Source: Streptomyces sp. NP160
Lineage (GTDB): Bacteria > Actinomycetota > Actinomycetes > Actinomycetales > Quadrisphaeraceae
Assembly (NCBI RefSeq): GCF_006335115.1
Contig: NZ_VDMJ01000013.1
Location: 1-64,000, forward strand
Direction: 5' to 3'
DNA length: 64,000 nucleotides
Under the pieces are notes generated by a model. The model was not told the DNA's origin. It was given only the letters and a program-made list of their open reading frames with translations, and did no database searches. Shown one piece after another: positions 41,430 through 49,212 of this stretch. The position numbers were made by a program, and so were the translations under genes. Within the stretch, counting starts at the first letter, position 1; every line of letters starts with the position of its first letter.

Positions 41430-42475
41430 GCGCCGGGCCCCTGCAGGAGCTCCTCGACCTGCCCGGCACCACCGACGTCCTGGTCAACGGACCCGGTGCG
41501 GTGTGGGCCGACCGCGGTGACGGCCTGGTGCGGGTCGACCTCGACCTCGGGCCCGAACCGCAGGTGCGGGCGCTCGCCGTCCGCCTGGCCGCCGGGGCCG
41601 GGAGGCGCCTGGACGACGCGAGCCCCTGCGTCGACGCCGTCCTGGCCGACGGCACCCGCCTGCACGCGGTGCTGCCGCCGGTCTCCGGCAGCGGGACCCT
41701 CCTGTCGCTGCGGGTGCCCCGCCGAGCGCCGCTGTCCCTGGCCGACCTGGACGCCGCCGGTTCGCTGCCGCCCGGGTGGGCCGACGTGCTGCGCGCCGTG
41801 GTGCGGCACCGCTGCTCCACGCTGGTCTCAGGAGGCACCGGGAGCGGGAAGACCACCCTGCTCGGGGCCCTGCTCGGCCTGGTGGATCCCCGCGAGCGGA
41901 TGGTGCTCGTGGAGGACTCCGGCGAGCTGTCCCCGGCGCACCCGCACGTGGTCCGCCTGCAGGCCCGCCACGGCAACGTCGAGGGCGCCGGCGCCGTCGG
42001 GCAGCGGGAGCTGGTCCGCCAGGCCCTGCGGATGCGCCCCGACCGCCTCGTGGTGGGGGAGGTGCGCGGGGCCGAGGTGGCCGACCTGCTCATGGCGCTG
42101 AACTCGGGCCACGAGGGCGGCAGCTGCACCGTGCACGCCAACTCGGCGTCGTCCGTGCCGGCGCGGCTGACCGCGCTGGCCGCCCTCGCGGGCATGGGCC
42201 CGGAGGTGCTCGCCGCGCAGGCCGCCGCCGGGCTGCAGGTGGTGGTGCACCTGCGCCGCGACGGCGGGCTGCGCCGCGTCGTCGAGGTCGGCGTGGTCTC
42301 CCTCGCGGCCGGGGCCGCCGGCCGGGGTGGTCAGGCGGGGCTCGTCGTGCTGCCGGCGCTGCGGGCGGGGGCGGCGCCCGACCACCCCGGCACCCGCGAG
42401 GAGGGCTGGGGGCGCCTGGCGGAGCTGCTGCGGGTGGCGGCGGTGCCGGTGCAGGGCTCGCGGCGCCGGTCGTGA
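41426..42475 (+). CDS. tadA: TadA/CpaF secretion ATPase
   Basis: A 349-residue hexameric ATPase that powers Tad pilus assembly at the membrane. TLVSGGTGSGKTTLLGALLG is Walker A, MVLVEDSGELSPAHPHVVRL the Asp box, and RLVVGEVRGAEVADLLMALN with GHEGGSCTVHANS the Walker B and His boxes. The N-terminal domain is short compared with CpaF of Caulobacter. It shares four-base overlaps with the genes on both sides, so the four-gene Tad core is one coupled unit. Confidence 0.92.
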   Translation: MSAGPLQELLDLPGTTDVLVNGPGAVWADRGDGLVRVDLDLGPEPQVRALAVRLAAGAGRRLDDASPCVDAVLADGTRLHAVLPPVSGSGTLLSLRVPRRAPLSLADLDAAGSLPPGWADVLRAVVRHRCSTLVSGGTGSGKTTLLGALLGLVDPRERMVLVEDSGELSPAHPHVVRLQARHGNVEGAGAVGQRELVRQALRMRPDRLVVGEVRGAEVADLLMALNSGHEGGSCTVHANSASSVPARLTALAALAGMGPEVLAAQAAAGLQVVVHLRRDGGLRRVVEVGVVSLAAGAAGRGGQAGLVVLPALRAGAAPDHPGTREEGWGRLAELLRVAAVPVQGSRRRS

Positions 42476-43245
42476 GCCCGGCCGCAGCACCCGCGGCCGC
42501 CCTGCTCGCCGCGCTCCTCGTCGGGGCTGCCGGCTGGATGCTCGTGCCCGGCCCCGCGGGGGCCACCCGCCCCGACAGCCCGGTCGGCAGCCCGGTCGGC
42601 AGCCCGGTCGGCCGCCGCGGCGCGTCGGCGGGCGCACGGCGGGTGCTGGGGCGCCTGCTGCCCGGCCCCGCGGCGGATCCGCCCGCGGTGGGGGTGGCGC
42701 GCGCCGCCGCCGAGGTGGCGGCGCTGCTGCGGGCCGGCGCCGTCCCCGGCGCGGCCTGGGCGCCGCAGCGGTCGCGCTCGGACGCGGTCGGGGACGCTTC
42801 GGACGGGGTGGCCGCCGCCCTGGACGCCGCCGCGCGTGCCGCTGCTGCGGGGGAGGACCCGGCCGCGGCGCTGCGCCACCACCCCGGGGCGGGCGGGTCC
42901 GCCGGCCCGGCCCTGCAGTCCCTGGCGCTGGCCTGGCGGACCAGTGAGACCACCGGCGCGCCGGCGGCGGCCGTGCTCGAGGGCCTGGCCGCGGCCCTGC
43001 GGGACGAGGCCGCCGCCACCGACGTCCGCGACGCCGCGCTCGCGGGGCCGCGGGCCACCGCGCGACTCCTGCTGGCCCTGCCGCCCCTGGGCCTGGCGGC
43101 CTCCACCGCACTGGGCGCCGACCCGCTCGCCGTGCTCGTGGGCACGCCCGCCGGCCGCTGGTGCGCCGCGCTGGGCGGGGCCTTCGCCGTGGCCGGCTGG
43201 GCGTGGACGTCAGCGCTGGTGCGCTCGGCGGCGCGGGTCCGGTGA
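42472..43245 (+). CDS. tadB: TadB-like type II secretion F domain protein
   Basis: A 257-residue inner-membrane platform protein. An N-terminal hydrophobic segment, a low-complexity linker with three SPVG repeats, then a soluble T2SSF-type helical domain (GVARAAAEVAALLRAGAVPG, LALAWRTSETTGAPAAAVL, ALRDEAAATDVRDAALAGPR) and two C-terminal membrane helices. The order TadA-TadB-TadC supports the call although identity is weak in this family. It is coupled to both neighbours by GTGA. Confidence 0.82.
   Translation: MSPAAAPAAALLAALLVGAAGWMLVPGPAGATRPDSPVGSPVGSPVGRRGASAGARRVLGRLLPGPAADPPAVGVARAAAEVAALLRAGAVPGAAWAPQRSRSDAVGDASDGVAAALDAAARAAAAGEDPAAALRHHPGAGGSAGPALQSLALAWRTSETTGAPAAAVLEGLAAALRDEAAATDVRDAALAGPRATARLLLALPPLGLAASTALGADPLAVLVGTPAGRWCAALGGAFAVAGWAWTSALVRSAARVR
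42577..42612 (+). repeat. Three tandem 12-bp repeats in tadB
   Basis: Three perfect copies of AGCCCGGTCGGC encode SPVG repeats in the linker after the first membrane segment. In-frame expansion would lengthen the linker without breaking the gene. Confidence 0.85.
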
Positions 43246-43868
43246 CGGGTCTCCTCGCGCCGGACGCGTCCTGCGCGTGGGCCGCCGGCGTCATGGTGGG
43301 CCTGGCCGTCCTAGTCCTGCCCGGGCGCCCACGGGCGTGGTCGTCCGGGCGGGCCGGCCCGCGCCGGACCAGCGGCCACGGGGCCGCTGCCGAGGTGGAC
43401 CCGCCGCTGGTCCTCGACCTCGTCGCCGCCGTCGTCTCGGCGGGGGCGCCACCGGCCGCGGCGGTGAGGTCCGTGGCGGGGGTCCTGCGAGAGGCCGGGG
43501 GCCCGGGGGCCGCTGCGGTCGCGGCGGCGCTCGAGGCGGTGGCCGGCGGTGCGCCCGCCCGTGGCGGCCCGTCCGCCCGGGGTCCCGGCGGCCCGCCCGA
43601 CACGCGGACGGGTGCGGCGCTGGCCGAGGCGGTGACCGCGCTCCAGCGCTGCCTGTGGATCGCCGAGCAGACGGGGGCTCCGGTGGCGGCCCTGCTGGGC
43701 TCCGCCGCCGCCGAGCTGCGCCGGCGGCGGCGCCGGGCCGCTGCGCTGGCGGCGGCCAGGCTCGGGGTGCGGGTCGTGGCGCCGCTCGGGCTGTGCACGC
43801 TGCCGGCCTTCGGCCTCCTGGCCGTGGTGCCCGTGCTGCTGTCGCTGGGTCGGGGCCTGCTCGGCTGA
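43242..43868 (+). CDS. tadC: TadC-like type II secretion F domain protein
   Basis: A 208-residue partner of TadB. DLVAAVVSAGAPPAAAVRSV begins the T2SSF-type domain, CLWIAEQTGAPVAALLGSAA gives its second half, and two hydrophobic segments end the protein. It starts by GTGA overlap with tadB and is the last gene of the first tad unit. A very stable hairpin lies between it and the prepilin genes. Confidence 0.8.
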   Translation: MTGLLAPDASCAWAAGVMVGLAVLVLPGRPRAWSSGRAGPRRTSGHGAAAEVDPPLVLDLVAAVVSAGAPPAAAVRSVAGVLREAGGPGAAAVAAALEAVAGGAPARGGPSARGPGGPPDTRTGAALAEAVTALQRCLWIAEQTGAPVAALLGSAAAELRRRRRRAAALAAARLGVRVVAPLGLCTLPAFGLLAVVPVLLSLGRGLLG

Positions 43869-43998
43869 GCGGACCACGGTCGTCCGGGCGGCGGTGGTGC
43901 CCCTGCTGAGCGCGTGCTGCGCCCACAGGCGTCCTGCGCGCCCGGCCCGTCCACAGGCCCGGGCTGACGCCAGCGGACGAGCCCCCACGGCGGCCAGC

Positions 43999-44034
43999 GT
44001 GGGTCCGGGCCGGCGTCCGCCGGTCCGGACCCAC
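43999..44034 (+). promoter_or_regulatory. Stable hairpin just upstream of the prepilin ribosome-binding site
   Basis: A 10-bp perfect stem (GTGGGTCCGG with CCGGACCCAC) continues through a G-U pair into four more base pairs closing a six-base loop, so nearly all 36 bases pair. It ends just before the GAGGAGG that serves the DUF4244 start. It could terminate tadC mRNA, stabilise a processed prepilin mRNA, or limit translation. The 130 bases upstream hold no gene. Confidence 0.6.
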
Positions 44035-44049
44035 CACGAGGAGGACGAC

Positions 44050-44292
44050 GTGACCCACCCCGCCCCCGCCGGCACCGCCGAGACCCCCGGAGCGGCCGAC
44101 AGCGCCCGCTCCGCCCGCTCCGCCCGCTCCGCCCGCCGCCCCCGCGCCGACGCGGGCATGGCGACCGCGGAGTACGCCATCGCCACGCTCGCCGCCTGCG
44201 GCTTCGCCGCGCTGCTGCTGGCGGTCCTGTCCAGCGGCGAGGTGCGGGGCATGCTCCTCGCCCTGGTGCAGCGCGCGCTGAGCCTGGTGTGA
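44050..44292 (+). CDS. DUF4244 prepilin-like small protein (probable Tad pilin)
   Basis: An 80-residue protein. A soluble N-terminus with three SAR repeats (three 9-bp tandem units at 44104-44130) precedes AGMATAEYAIATLAACGFAALLL. The Gly before MATAE, the Glu at +5 and the hydrophobic helix are the class III prepilin (Flp) signature, so cleavage between Gly and Met is expected. GAGGAGG five bases before the GTG makes a strong start. In mycobacteria the same gene (Rv3656c, from memory) precedes TadE. It is the best candidate for the major pilin. Confidence 0.85.
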   Translation: MTHPAPAGTAETPGAADSARSARSARSARRPRADAGMATAEYAIATLAACGFAALLLAVLSSGEVRGMLLALVQRALSLV

Positions 44293-44669
44293 CCCCCTGC
44301 CCCCGCTGCCGGCGCACCCGCGGCCGGCAGGACGGCGCGGTGACGGCGGAGCTCGCTGTCGGCCTCGTCCCCCTGGCGGTGGTGCTGCTCCTGGCCGCCT
44401 GGCTGGCGGCGGCCGGTGCGGCGCAGGTGCGGGTGGAGCTGGCGGCGGGGGCGGCGGCGCGAGCCCTGGCGCGCGGGGAGGCGGTCGCTGAGGTCGCCGG
44501 CCGCGTCGCGGACGCCACCGCGGGTGGGGTGGTGGGCGTCCGCCGCACCGGTGACGTGGTCCGCGTCGAGGTGCGCGTGCCGCTGGAGGCGCCCGTGGTC
44601 GGTCGCGTCGGGTCGCTCACCGGCAGCGCCGTGGCCCCCGTCGAGCTGGTCGAGGCGGACGGCCCGTGA
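44289..44669 (+). CDS. TadE-like pseudopilin
   Basis: A 126-residue minor pilin-like protein. DGAVTAELAVGLVPLAVVLL carries Gly before the cleaved peptide, Glu at +5, and the hydrophobic helix. The rest is a small soluble domain ending VELVEADGP. It starts by a GTGA overlap with the DUF4244 gene and ends by another with the next gene, so the three pilin-like proteins are made together. Confidence 0.85.
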   Translation: MTPCPRCRRTRGRQDGAVTAELAVGLVPLAVVLLLAAWLAAAGAAQVRVELAAGAAARALARGEAVAEVAGRVADATAGGVVGVRRTGDVVRVEVRVPLEAPVVGRVGSLTGSAVAPVELVEADGP

Positions 44670-45097
44670 GGCGCGGCGGCGCACCGGTGCGACGCGAGGG
44701 CGCTGACCGGGGCTCGGGGTCGGTGCTGGTCCTCGCCGCGGCCGCGGGGGCGCTCGTCCTCGCGGCCGCGGCGGCGGCCGCCGGTCAGGTGGGCGCGGCC
44801 GCGGCGCGTGCGGGGTCCGTCGCCGACGCCGCAGCCCTGGCCGCGGCCGCGGCGTCCGCGGTCGGGGAGAGCGGGTGCGGGCGCGCGGGACGGGTGGCCC
44901 GCGCCGGGGGCGGTGAGCTGGTGGCCTGCGCTGAGGTCACCGGCCCGTCGGCCGGCGCTGCCTCCGGGGCCCTGCCGGGGGCAGGGGGCCAGGGCGGTGG
45001 CCCGCTGGTCGACGTCGAGGTGGCGGTGCGGCCCCCCGGCCTCGCGGGCGCGCTGGGCCCGGTCACCTCTCGGGCCAGGGCCGGGCAGGCGCCCTGA
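44666..45097 (+). CDS. Rv3654c/TadG-like protein
   Basis: A 143-residue protein with DRGSGSVLVLAAAAGALVLA as N-terminal hydrophobic helix and an Ala/Gly-rich soluble part containing ADAAALAAAAASAVGESGCG. This is the TadE-like family found after TadE in actinobacterial tad loci (helicase/secretion neighbourhood). It lacks the Glu at +5, so it may not be processed like a pilin. It ends the tad locus. The next gene is convergent. Confidence 0.8.
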   Translation: MRRGGAPVRREGADRGSGSVLVLAAAAGALVLAAAAAAAGQVGAAAARAGSVADAAALAAAAASAVGESGCGRAGRVARAGGGELVACAEVTGPSAGAASGALPGAGGQGGGPLVDVEVAVRPPGLAGALGPVTSRARAGQAP

Positions 45098-45173
45098 CGC
45101 CGGGAGCTCCTCCCGCCCGTCCCGCAGGCCGTGCTCGTCTCCGGTGGGTCAGCGACGGGCCGGGCCGGGCGCC

Positions 45174-45599
45174 TCAGCTGCGCGAGGAGCCGCCGCGCGC
45201 CCCGTCCGGGGAGCCCGAGCCCGGAGCCGCGGCCGCCGGGGCGTCCGCTCCGGTCGTCGTCCCCGTCGCCGCGGGGCTGTCGGCGCGGCCGGCGGGGGCG
45301 CCCGCCGGGGCGCCGGACGGACCGGCGTGGCGGGCCCGCTCGGCCTCCACGCGGCGCAGCCGCTTCAGCTCGCGGCGGCGCTCCCAGCTCTTCCGGTTGC
45401 CGCGCAGGAGCAGCGCGAGGCCGGCCTCGGCCACGAGCAGGCACGCGGCACCGAGGAGGAACACGGCCAGGGCCGTCAGCGTGACGGAGGCGCTGATCTG
45501 AGACCACTCCAGCTGGACGGTCGGCGTGATGCCCGTGACCACCACGAAGAGCACCACCAGGGCCACGGCCAGGAGCAGCAGCACGGCGAGGACGATCAC
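45174..45599 (-). CDS. Two-helix membrane protein of unknown function
   Basis: A 141-residue protein. Segments at about 1-23 (VLAVLLLLAVALVVLFVVVTG) and 40-65 are membrane helices, a basic stretch NRKSWERRRELKRLRRVEAER follows, and the tail is Pro/Ala/Gly-rich. The layout recalls LapA-like DUF1049 proteins, but I cannot assign a family. The GTG at 45599 is a best guess with only a G-rich stretch upstream. A 7-bp hairpin at 45620-45641 separates it from the helicase gene upstream. Confidence 0.6.
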   Translation of the reverse strand: MIVLAVLLLLAVALVVLFVVVTGITPTVQLEWSQISASVTLTALAVFLLGAACLLVAEAGLALLLRGNRKSWERRRELKRLRRVEAERARHAGPSGAPAGAPAGRADSPAATGTTTGADAPAAAAPGSGSPDGARGGSSRS

Positions 45600-45655
45600 G
45601 GGGGACCCCCTGCTGGACGGGCCGGCACCCTTGCGCCGGCCAGGTCTCCCGGACG

Positions 45656-48094
45656 CTAGACCCGCCGGGCGCCGCCGGCGCGCTGGCCCAGCGCGTCCGG
45701 AGCAGCGCGCGGCGCGTCGCGCAGGTCGACGACGTCGCGGCCGCCGTCCTCGTCCGCACCGGCCAGCACCAGGCGCAGCATGCGCAGCGCCCCCGCCTTG
45801 TCGAGCGGGGAGTTGCCGTTGCCGCACTTGGGGGACTGCACGCACGAGGGGCACCCCGCCGGGCACTCGCACTCCGCCACCAGGTCGGCGGTGGCCCGCA
45901 GCCAGGTCGCCGCGGCGGTGAACCCCCGCTCGGCGAAGCCCGCACCCCCGGCGGCGGCGTCGTGCACCACCACGGTGGGCAGGCCCGTGTCGGGGTGCAG
46001 CGCCGTGGAGACCCCGCCGACGTCCCACCGGTCGCAGGTGGCCACCAGCGGCAGCAGCCCGATCGCCGCGTGCTCGGCGGCGTGCGCCGCCCCCGGCAGG
46101 TCCGCCGGGGCGACGCCGGCCCCCTCGAGCAGGTCCGGCGGCACCGTCCACCACACCGCGGCGGTGCGCAGGGTGCGGGCGGGCAGGTCGAGCGGCTCCT
46201 CGCCCAGCACCTCCCCGGTGACCGCGCGCCGCCGCAGGTACGACGTCACCTGCGTGGTCACCTCGACGGCACCCGTGCAGACCGCCACCGGCCCCCAGGT
46301 GCGGCGCCGGTCCTCGGACAGGATGCGGACGTCGGTGGTGGTCCGCGCCGAGGTGGAGTGCTCCACGTCCTCCCGGCGCACCAGCGCCACGGAGCCCTCC
46401 TCGTCGAGCGCCTCCACCACGTGCGTCTCCCCCTGGTGCACGTACACCGCGCCCGGGTGCACCGCGTGGTGCGCGGAGCCCGCGTCCACGCTGCCCAGCA
46501 CGCGCCCCGTCGCGGCCTCCACCAGCCGCACCGGCTCGCCGCCCGTGCCGCGCAGGTCGGCCAGGTCGGTGGCGCGCTCGCGGCGGGTCCAGAACCAGCC
46601 CCCGGGCCGGCGCCGCAGCAGCCCGCCCGCGACGAGGTGGCGCAGCACCGGCTCCGCGGAGGGGCCGAACAGCGGGAGGTCCTCGGGGGTCAGCGGCCGC
46701 TCGGCGGCGGCGGCGCACAGGTGCGGCCCCAGGACGTACGGGTTGCCCGGGTCCAGCACCGTGCTCTCCACGGGGGCCCCGAGCACCACCTCCGGGTGGT
46801 GCACCACGTAGGTGTCGAGGGGGTCGTCCTCGGCGACCAGCACGGCGAGGGCGTCCTGGCCGGCCCGGCCCGCGCGCCCCGCGCGCTGCCACAGCGCCGA
46901 GCGGGTGCCGGGCCACCCGGCCACCACCACCGCGTCCAGGCCGGAGACGTCCACCCCCAGCTCCAGCGCGCTGGTGGACGCCACGCCCAGCAGGTCGCCG
47001 TCCCGCAGGCGCCGCTCCAGCTCGCGCCGCTCCTCGGGCAGGAAGCCCGACCGGTAGGCGGCCACCCGGCCGGGCAGCGCCGGGTCGACCTCGGCGAGGG
47101 AGCGCCGCGCGGCGGAGGCGACCGCCTCGGCGCCGCGGCGGGACCTCACGAAGGCCACCGTGCGCACCCCGCCGGACACGAGGTCGGTCAGCAGGTCGGC
47201 CGCCTCCGAGGTCGCCGAGCGGCGGGTGGGGGCGCCGTTCTTCCCGGTGCCCGGCAGCAGCGGCGGCTCCCACATCCAGAACCGGGTGGCGCCGCGGCGC
47301 GCGGTGTCGTCCGTGACGGCCACGACCTCCTCCACCGGGACGCCCACCAGGCGGGAGGCGGTGAGGGCCGGCGCGGCCGCCGTGGCCGAGGCCAGCACGA
47401 ACACGGGGTCCGCTCCCGCGGCCCGCGCCAGGCGCCGCAGGCGCCGCAGCACGTCGGCGACGTGCGACCCGAACAGCCCCCGGTAGTGGTGGCACTCGTC
47501 CACCACCACCACCCGCAGCGCCCGGAGGAAGCGGTGCCAGCGGGCGTGCCCGGGCAGCAGGGACCGGTGGAGCATGTCCGGGTTGGTGAGCACGTGGTTG
47601 GCGTGCTCGCGCACCCACCGGCGCTCCTCCGGCGGCACGTCGCCGTCGTAGGTGGCCGCGCGCACGCCCGGCACCGCCAGCGACCGCACCACCTGCAGCT
47701 GGTCCGCCGCGAGGGCCTTGGTGGGGGACAGGTACAGGGAGGTGGCGCCGCGGCCGCCCGGCTCGGCGGCCCCCTCGGCGACGGCGGTCAGCGCCGGGAG
47801 CAGGTACGCCAGCGACTTGCCCGACGCGGTGCCGGTGGACACCACCACGTGCCGCCCGGCGCGCGCGGCCTCGGCCGCCTGCACCTGGTGGAGCCACAGC
47901 GACGCCACCCCGGACCGCTCCAGGGCCGAGCGCAGCTCCGGGTGCACCCAGGCGGGCCACGGGGCGGTGGTGCCGCGGCGGGCGGGGACGGTGTGCTCGT
48001 GCAGCACGCGCTCGCGGCGGCCGGGAGCGCGCAGCAGGTGCTGCGCGGCGGCGGGCGCGCCGCCCCCCGGGCCGTCGCCCGCCTCGTCCTGCAC
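45656..48094 (-). CDS. DEAD/DEAH-box helicase with DUF1998 Zn domain (MrfA/SftH type)
   Basis: An 812-residue superfamily II helicase. VSTGTASGKSLAYLLPAL is motif I, YLSPTKALAADQL motif Ia, VVVDECHHYRG motif II (DECH), VLASATAAAP motif III, and GVASTSALELGVDVSGLD with AGRAGRAGQDALAV motifs V-VI. The C-terminal DUF1998 region has four Cys (ECECPAGCPSCVQSPKCGNG) that should bind Zn. MrfA of Bacillus works with the nuclease MrfB in mitomycin repair, and the mycobacterial homologue SftH is a 3'-5' helicase. No MrfB gene lies alongside. The GTG at 48094 touches a GGAGG, so the start mode is unclear. Confidence 0.9.
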   Translation of the reverse strand: MQDEAGDGPGGGAPAAAQHLLRAPGRRERVLHEHTVPARRGTTAPWPAWVHPELRSALERSGVASLWLHQVQAAEAARAGRHVVVSTGTASGKSLAYLLPALTAVAEGAAEPGGRGATSLYLSPTKALAADQLQVVRSLAVPGVRAATYDGDVPPEERRWVREHANHVLTNPDMLHRSLLPGHARWHRFLRALRVVVVDECHHYRGLFGSHVADVLRRLRRLARAAGADPVFVLASATAAAPALTASRLVGVPVEEVVAVTDDTARRGATRFWMWEPPLLPGTGKNGAPTRRSATSEAADLLTDLVSGGVRTVAFVRSRRGAEAVASAARRSLAEVDPALPGRVAAYRSGFLPEERRELERRLRDGDLLGVASTSALELGVDVSGLDAVVVAGWPGTRSALWQRAGRAGRAGQDALAVLVAEDDPLDTYVVHHPEVVLGAPVESTVLDPGNPYVLGPHLCAAAAERPLTPEDLPLFGPSAEPVLRHLVAGGLLRRRPGGWFWTRRERATDLADLRGTGGEPVRLVEAATGRVLGSVDAGSAHHAVHPGAVYVHQGETHVVEALDEEGSVALVRREDVEHSTSARTTTDVRILSEDRRRTWGPVAVCTGAVEVTTQVTSYLRRRAVTGEVLGEEPLDLPARTLRTAAVWWTVPPDLLEGAGVAPADLPGAAHAAEHAAIGLLPLVATCDRWDVGGVSTALHPDTGLPTVVVHDAAAGGAGFAERGFTAAATWLRATADLVAECECPAGCPSCVQSPKCGNGNSPLDKAGALRMLRLVLAGADEDGGRDVVDLRDAPRAAPDALGQRAGGARRV

Positions 48095-48230
48095 CCTCCG
48101 ATGGTCGCACCGGGTGCCGGTCGGGGAACCGCGCGTGGCCGACCGGGGGACCGGGTGGTTGACTGCCACCCGAGCCTGATCGCCCACCGGGTCACCCGCG
48201 AGTGACCAGCACCGACCCCGAGGAGCCACC

Positions 48231-48587
48231 GTGGACCTGTCCGTCACGAGCCGCGAGCAGGGCGGCCGGACCGTCGTCGAGGTCGGCGGCGAGATCGACG
48301 TGTACACCGCCCCCGTGCTGCGCGAGCGCCTGAACGACCTGGTCGGGGAGGGCCGCCACCACCTCGTCGTCGACATGGAGAAGGTCGACTTCCTCGACTC
48401 CACCGGTCTCGGAGTCCTCGTGGGCGGCCTGAAGCGGGTCCGCTCCCACGACGGCTCGCTGCACCTGGTGTGCACCCAGGAGAAGATCCTCAAGGTCTTC
48501 CGCATCACCGGCCTGACCAAGGTCTTCCCCATCCACAGCACCGTGGACGACGCGGTCGCGGCGTCCAGCGGAGACGCCACGTCCTGA
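48231..48587 (+). CDS. bldG: Anti-anti-sigma factor, BldG type (STAS domain)
   Basis: A 118-residue STAS protein. [20 protein letters not shown] contains the phosphorylatable Ser57, and the long match in [10 protein letters not shown] and [12 protein letters not shown] is as I remember BldG of Streptomyces, which controls development, antibiotics and osmotic stress. It would bind and release an anti-sigma kinase depending on phosphorylation. GAGGAG lies just upstream of the GTG. The RsbW-like gene follows, as in Streptomyces, so they are a likely partner pair. Confidence 0.93.
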   Translation: MDLSVTSREQGGRTVVEVGGEIDVYTAPVLRERLNDLVGEGRHHLVVDMEKVDFLDSTGLGVLVGGLKRVRSHDGSLHLVCTQEKILKVFRITGLTKVFPIHSTVDDAVAASSGDATS

Positions 48588-48616
48588 GCCGGCGACCGAC
48601 GAGGTCTGGCGGGCCG

Positions 48617-49087
48617 TTGGCAGCGCCCGTGCCCGGTGCTGGCCCCAGCGGCGCTCCCGCGCCGCTGGGGCCCGTCGTGCTGCGCTTCTCCGCCCTCCCC
48701 GAGCACGTGCGCATCGCCCGCCTGGTCGCCACCTCGCTGGCCCGGCGGGCCGGCCTGGCCGGCGGTGACGTCGAGGGCGTGCGGCTGGCCGTGGGGGAGG
48801 CGTGCGGCAGGGCCGTGCAGCGCAGCGAGTCCGCGGGGGCGGCGGAGCTGGTCGAGCTCACCGCCACCTGCCGCGGCGGGGAGCTGGTGGTCGAGGTGGT
48901 CGACCACGCCGGTGACGACGGCGTCGAGACCGAGGAGGTCGCCATGCTGCTCATGGAGGGCCTGGCCGACGAGGTCGCCGTGACGGCGGGCCCCGGGGGG
49001 CCCGGCGGCACCACCCGCCTCACGTGGCGCCCTCCGGTGGCTGCGACGGCTCCCACGGCGGCGGGGACGACGACGACCGGCGCCTGA
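48617..49087 (+). CDS. RsbW-like anti-sigma factor with degenerate ATP site
   Basis: A roughly 156-residue GHKL-type protein downstream of bldG. RFSALPEHVRIARLVATSLA is the RsbW-like start of the fold and VRLAVGEACGRAVQR the N-box helix, where the Mg-binding Asn of EAxxNA is Arg. VVEVVDHAGDDGVE stands in for the DxGxG box. ATP binding may therefore be weak or lost. The start is uncertain: TTG at 48617, GTG at 48629, or a CTG overlapping the bldG stop are all in frame. A role as the BldG-controlled anti-sigma factor follows from position. Confidence 0.72.
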   Translation: MAAPVPGAGPSGAPAPLGPVVLRFSALPEHVRIARLVATSLARRAGLAGGDVEGVRLAVGEACGRAVQRSESAGAAELVELTATCRGGELVVEVVDHAGDDGVETEEVAMLLMEGLADEVAVTAGPGGPGGTTRLTWRPPVAATAPTAAGTTTTGA

Positions 49088-49212
49088 GCGCCGCGGCCCC
49101 GCTGCGGTGCGCCGGGCCGGGGCGTCTGTAGTCTCGCGACGACCTGTTCCACCCCCCGTCGGGTGCCGCGAGGCCACCTGGGGGGTTCGCCCAGCCTCGT
49201 CGAGGAGGACGG

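Noticed and set aside
41426-42475. Type IV secretion or conjugation ATPase
   Set aside because: The flanking TadB/TadC and prepilin-like genes show a Tad pilus locus.
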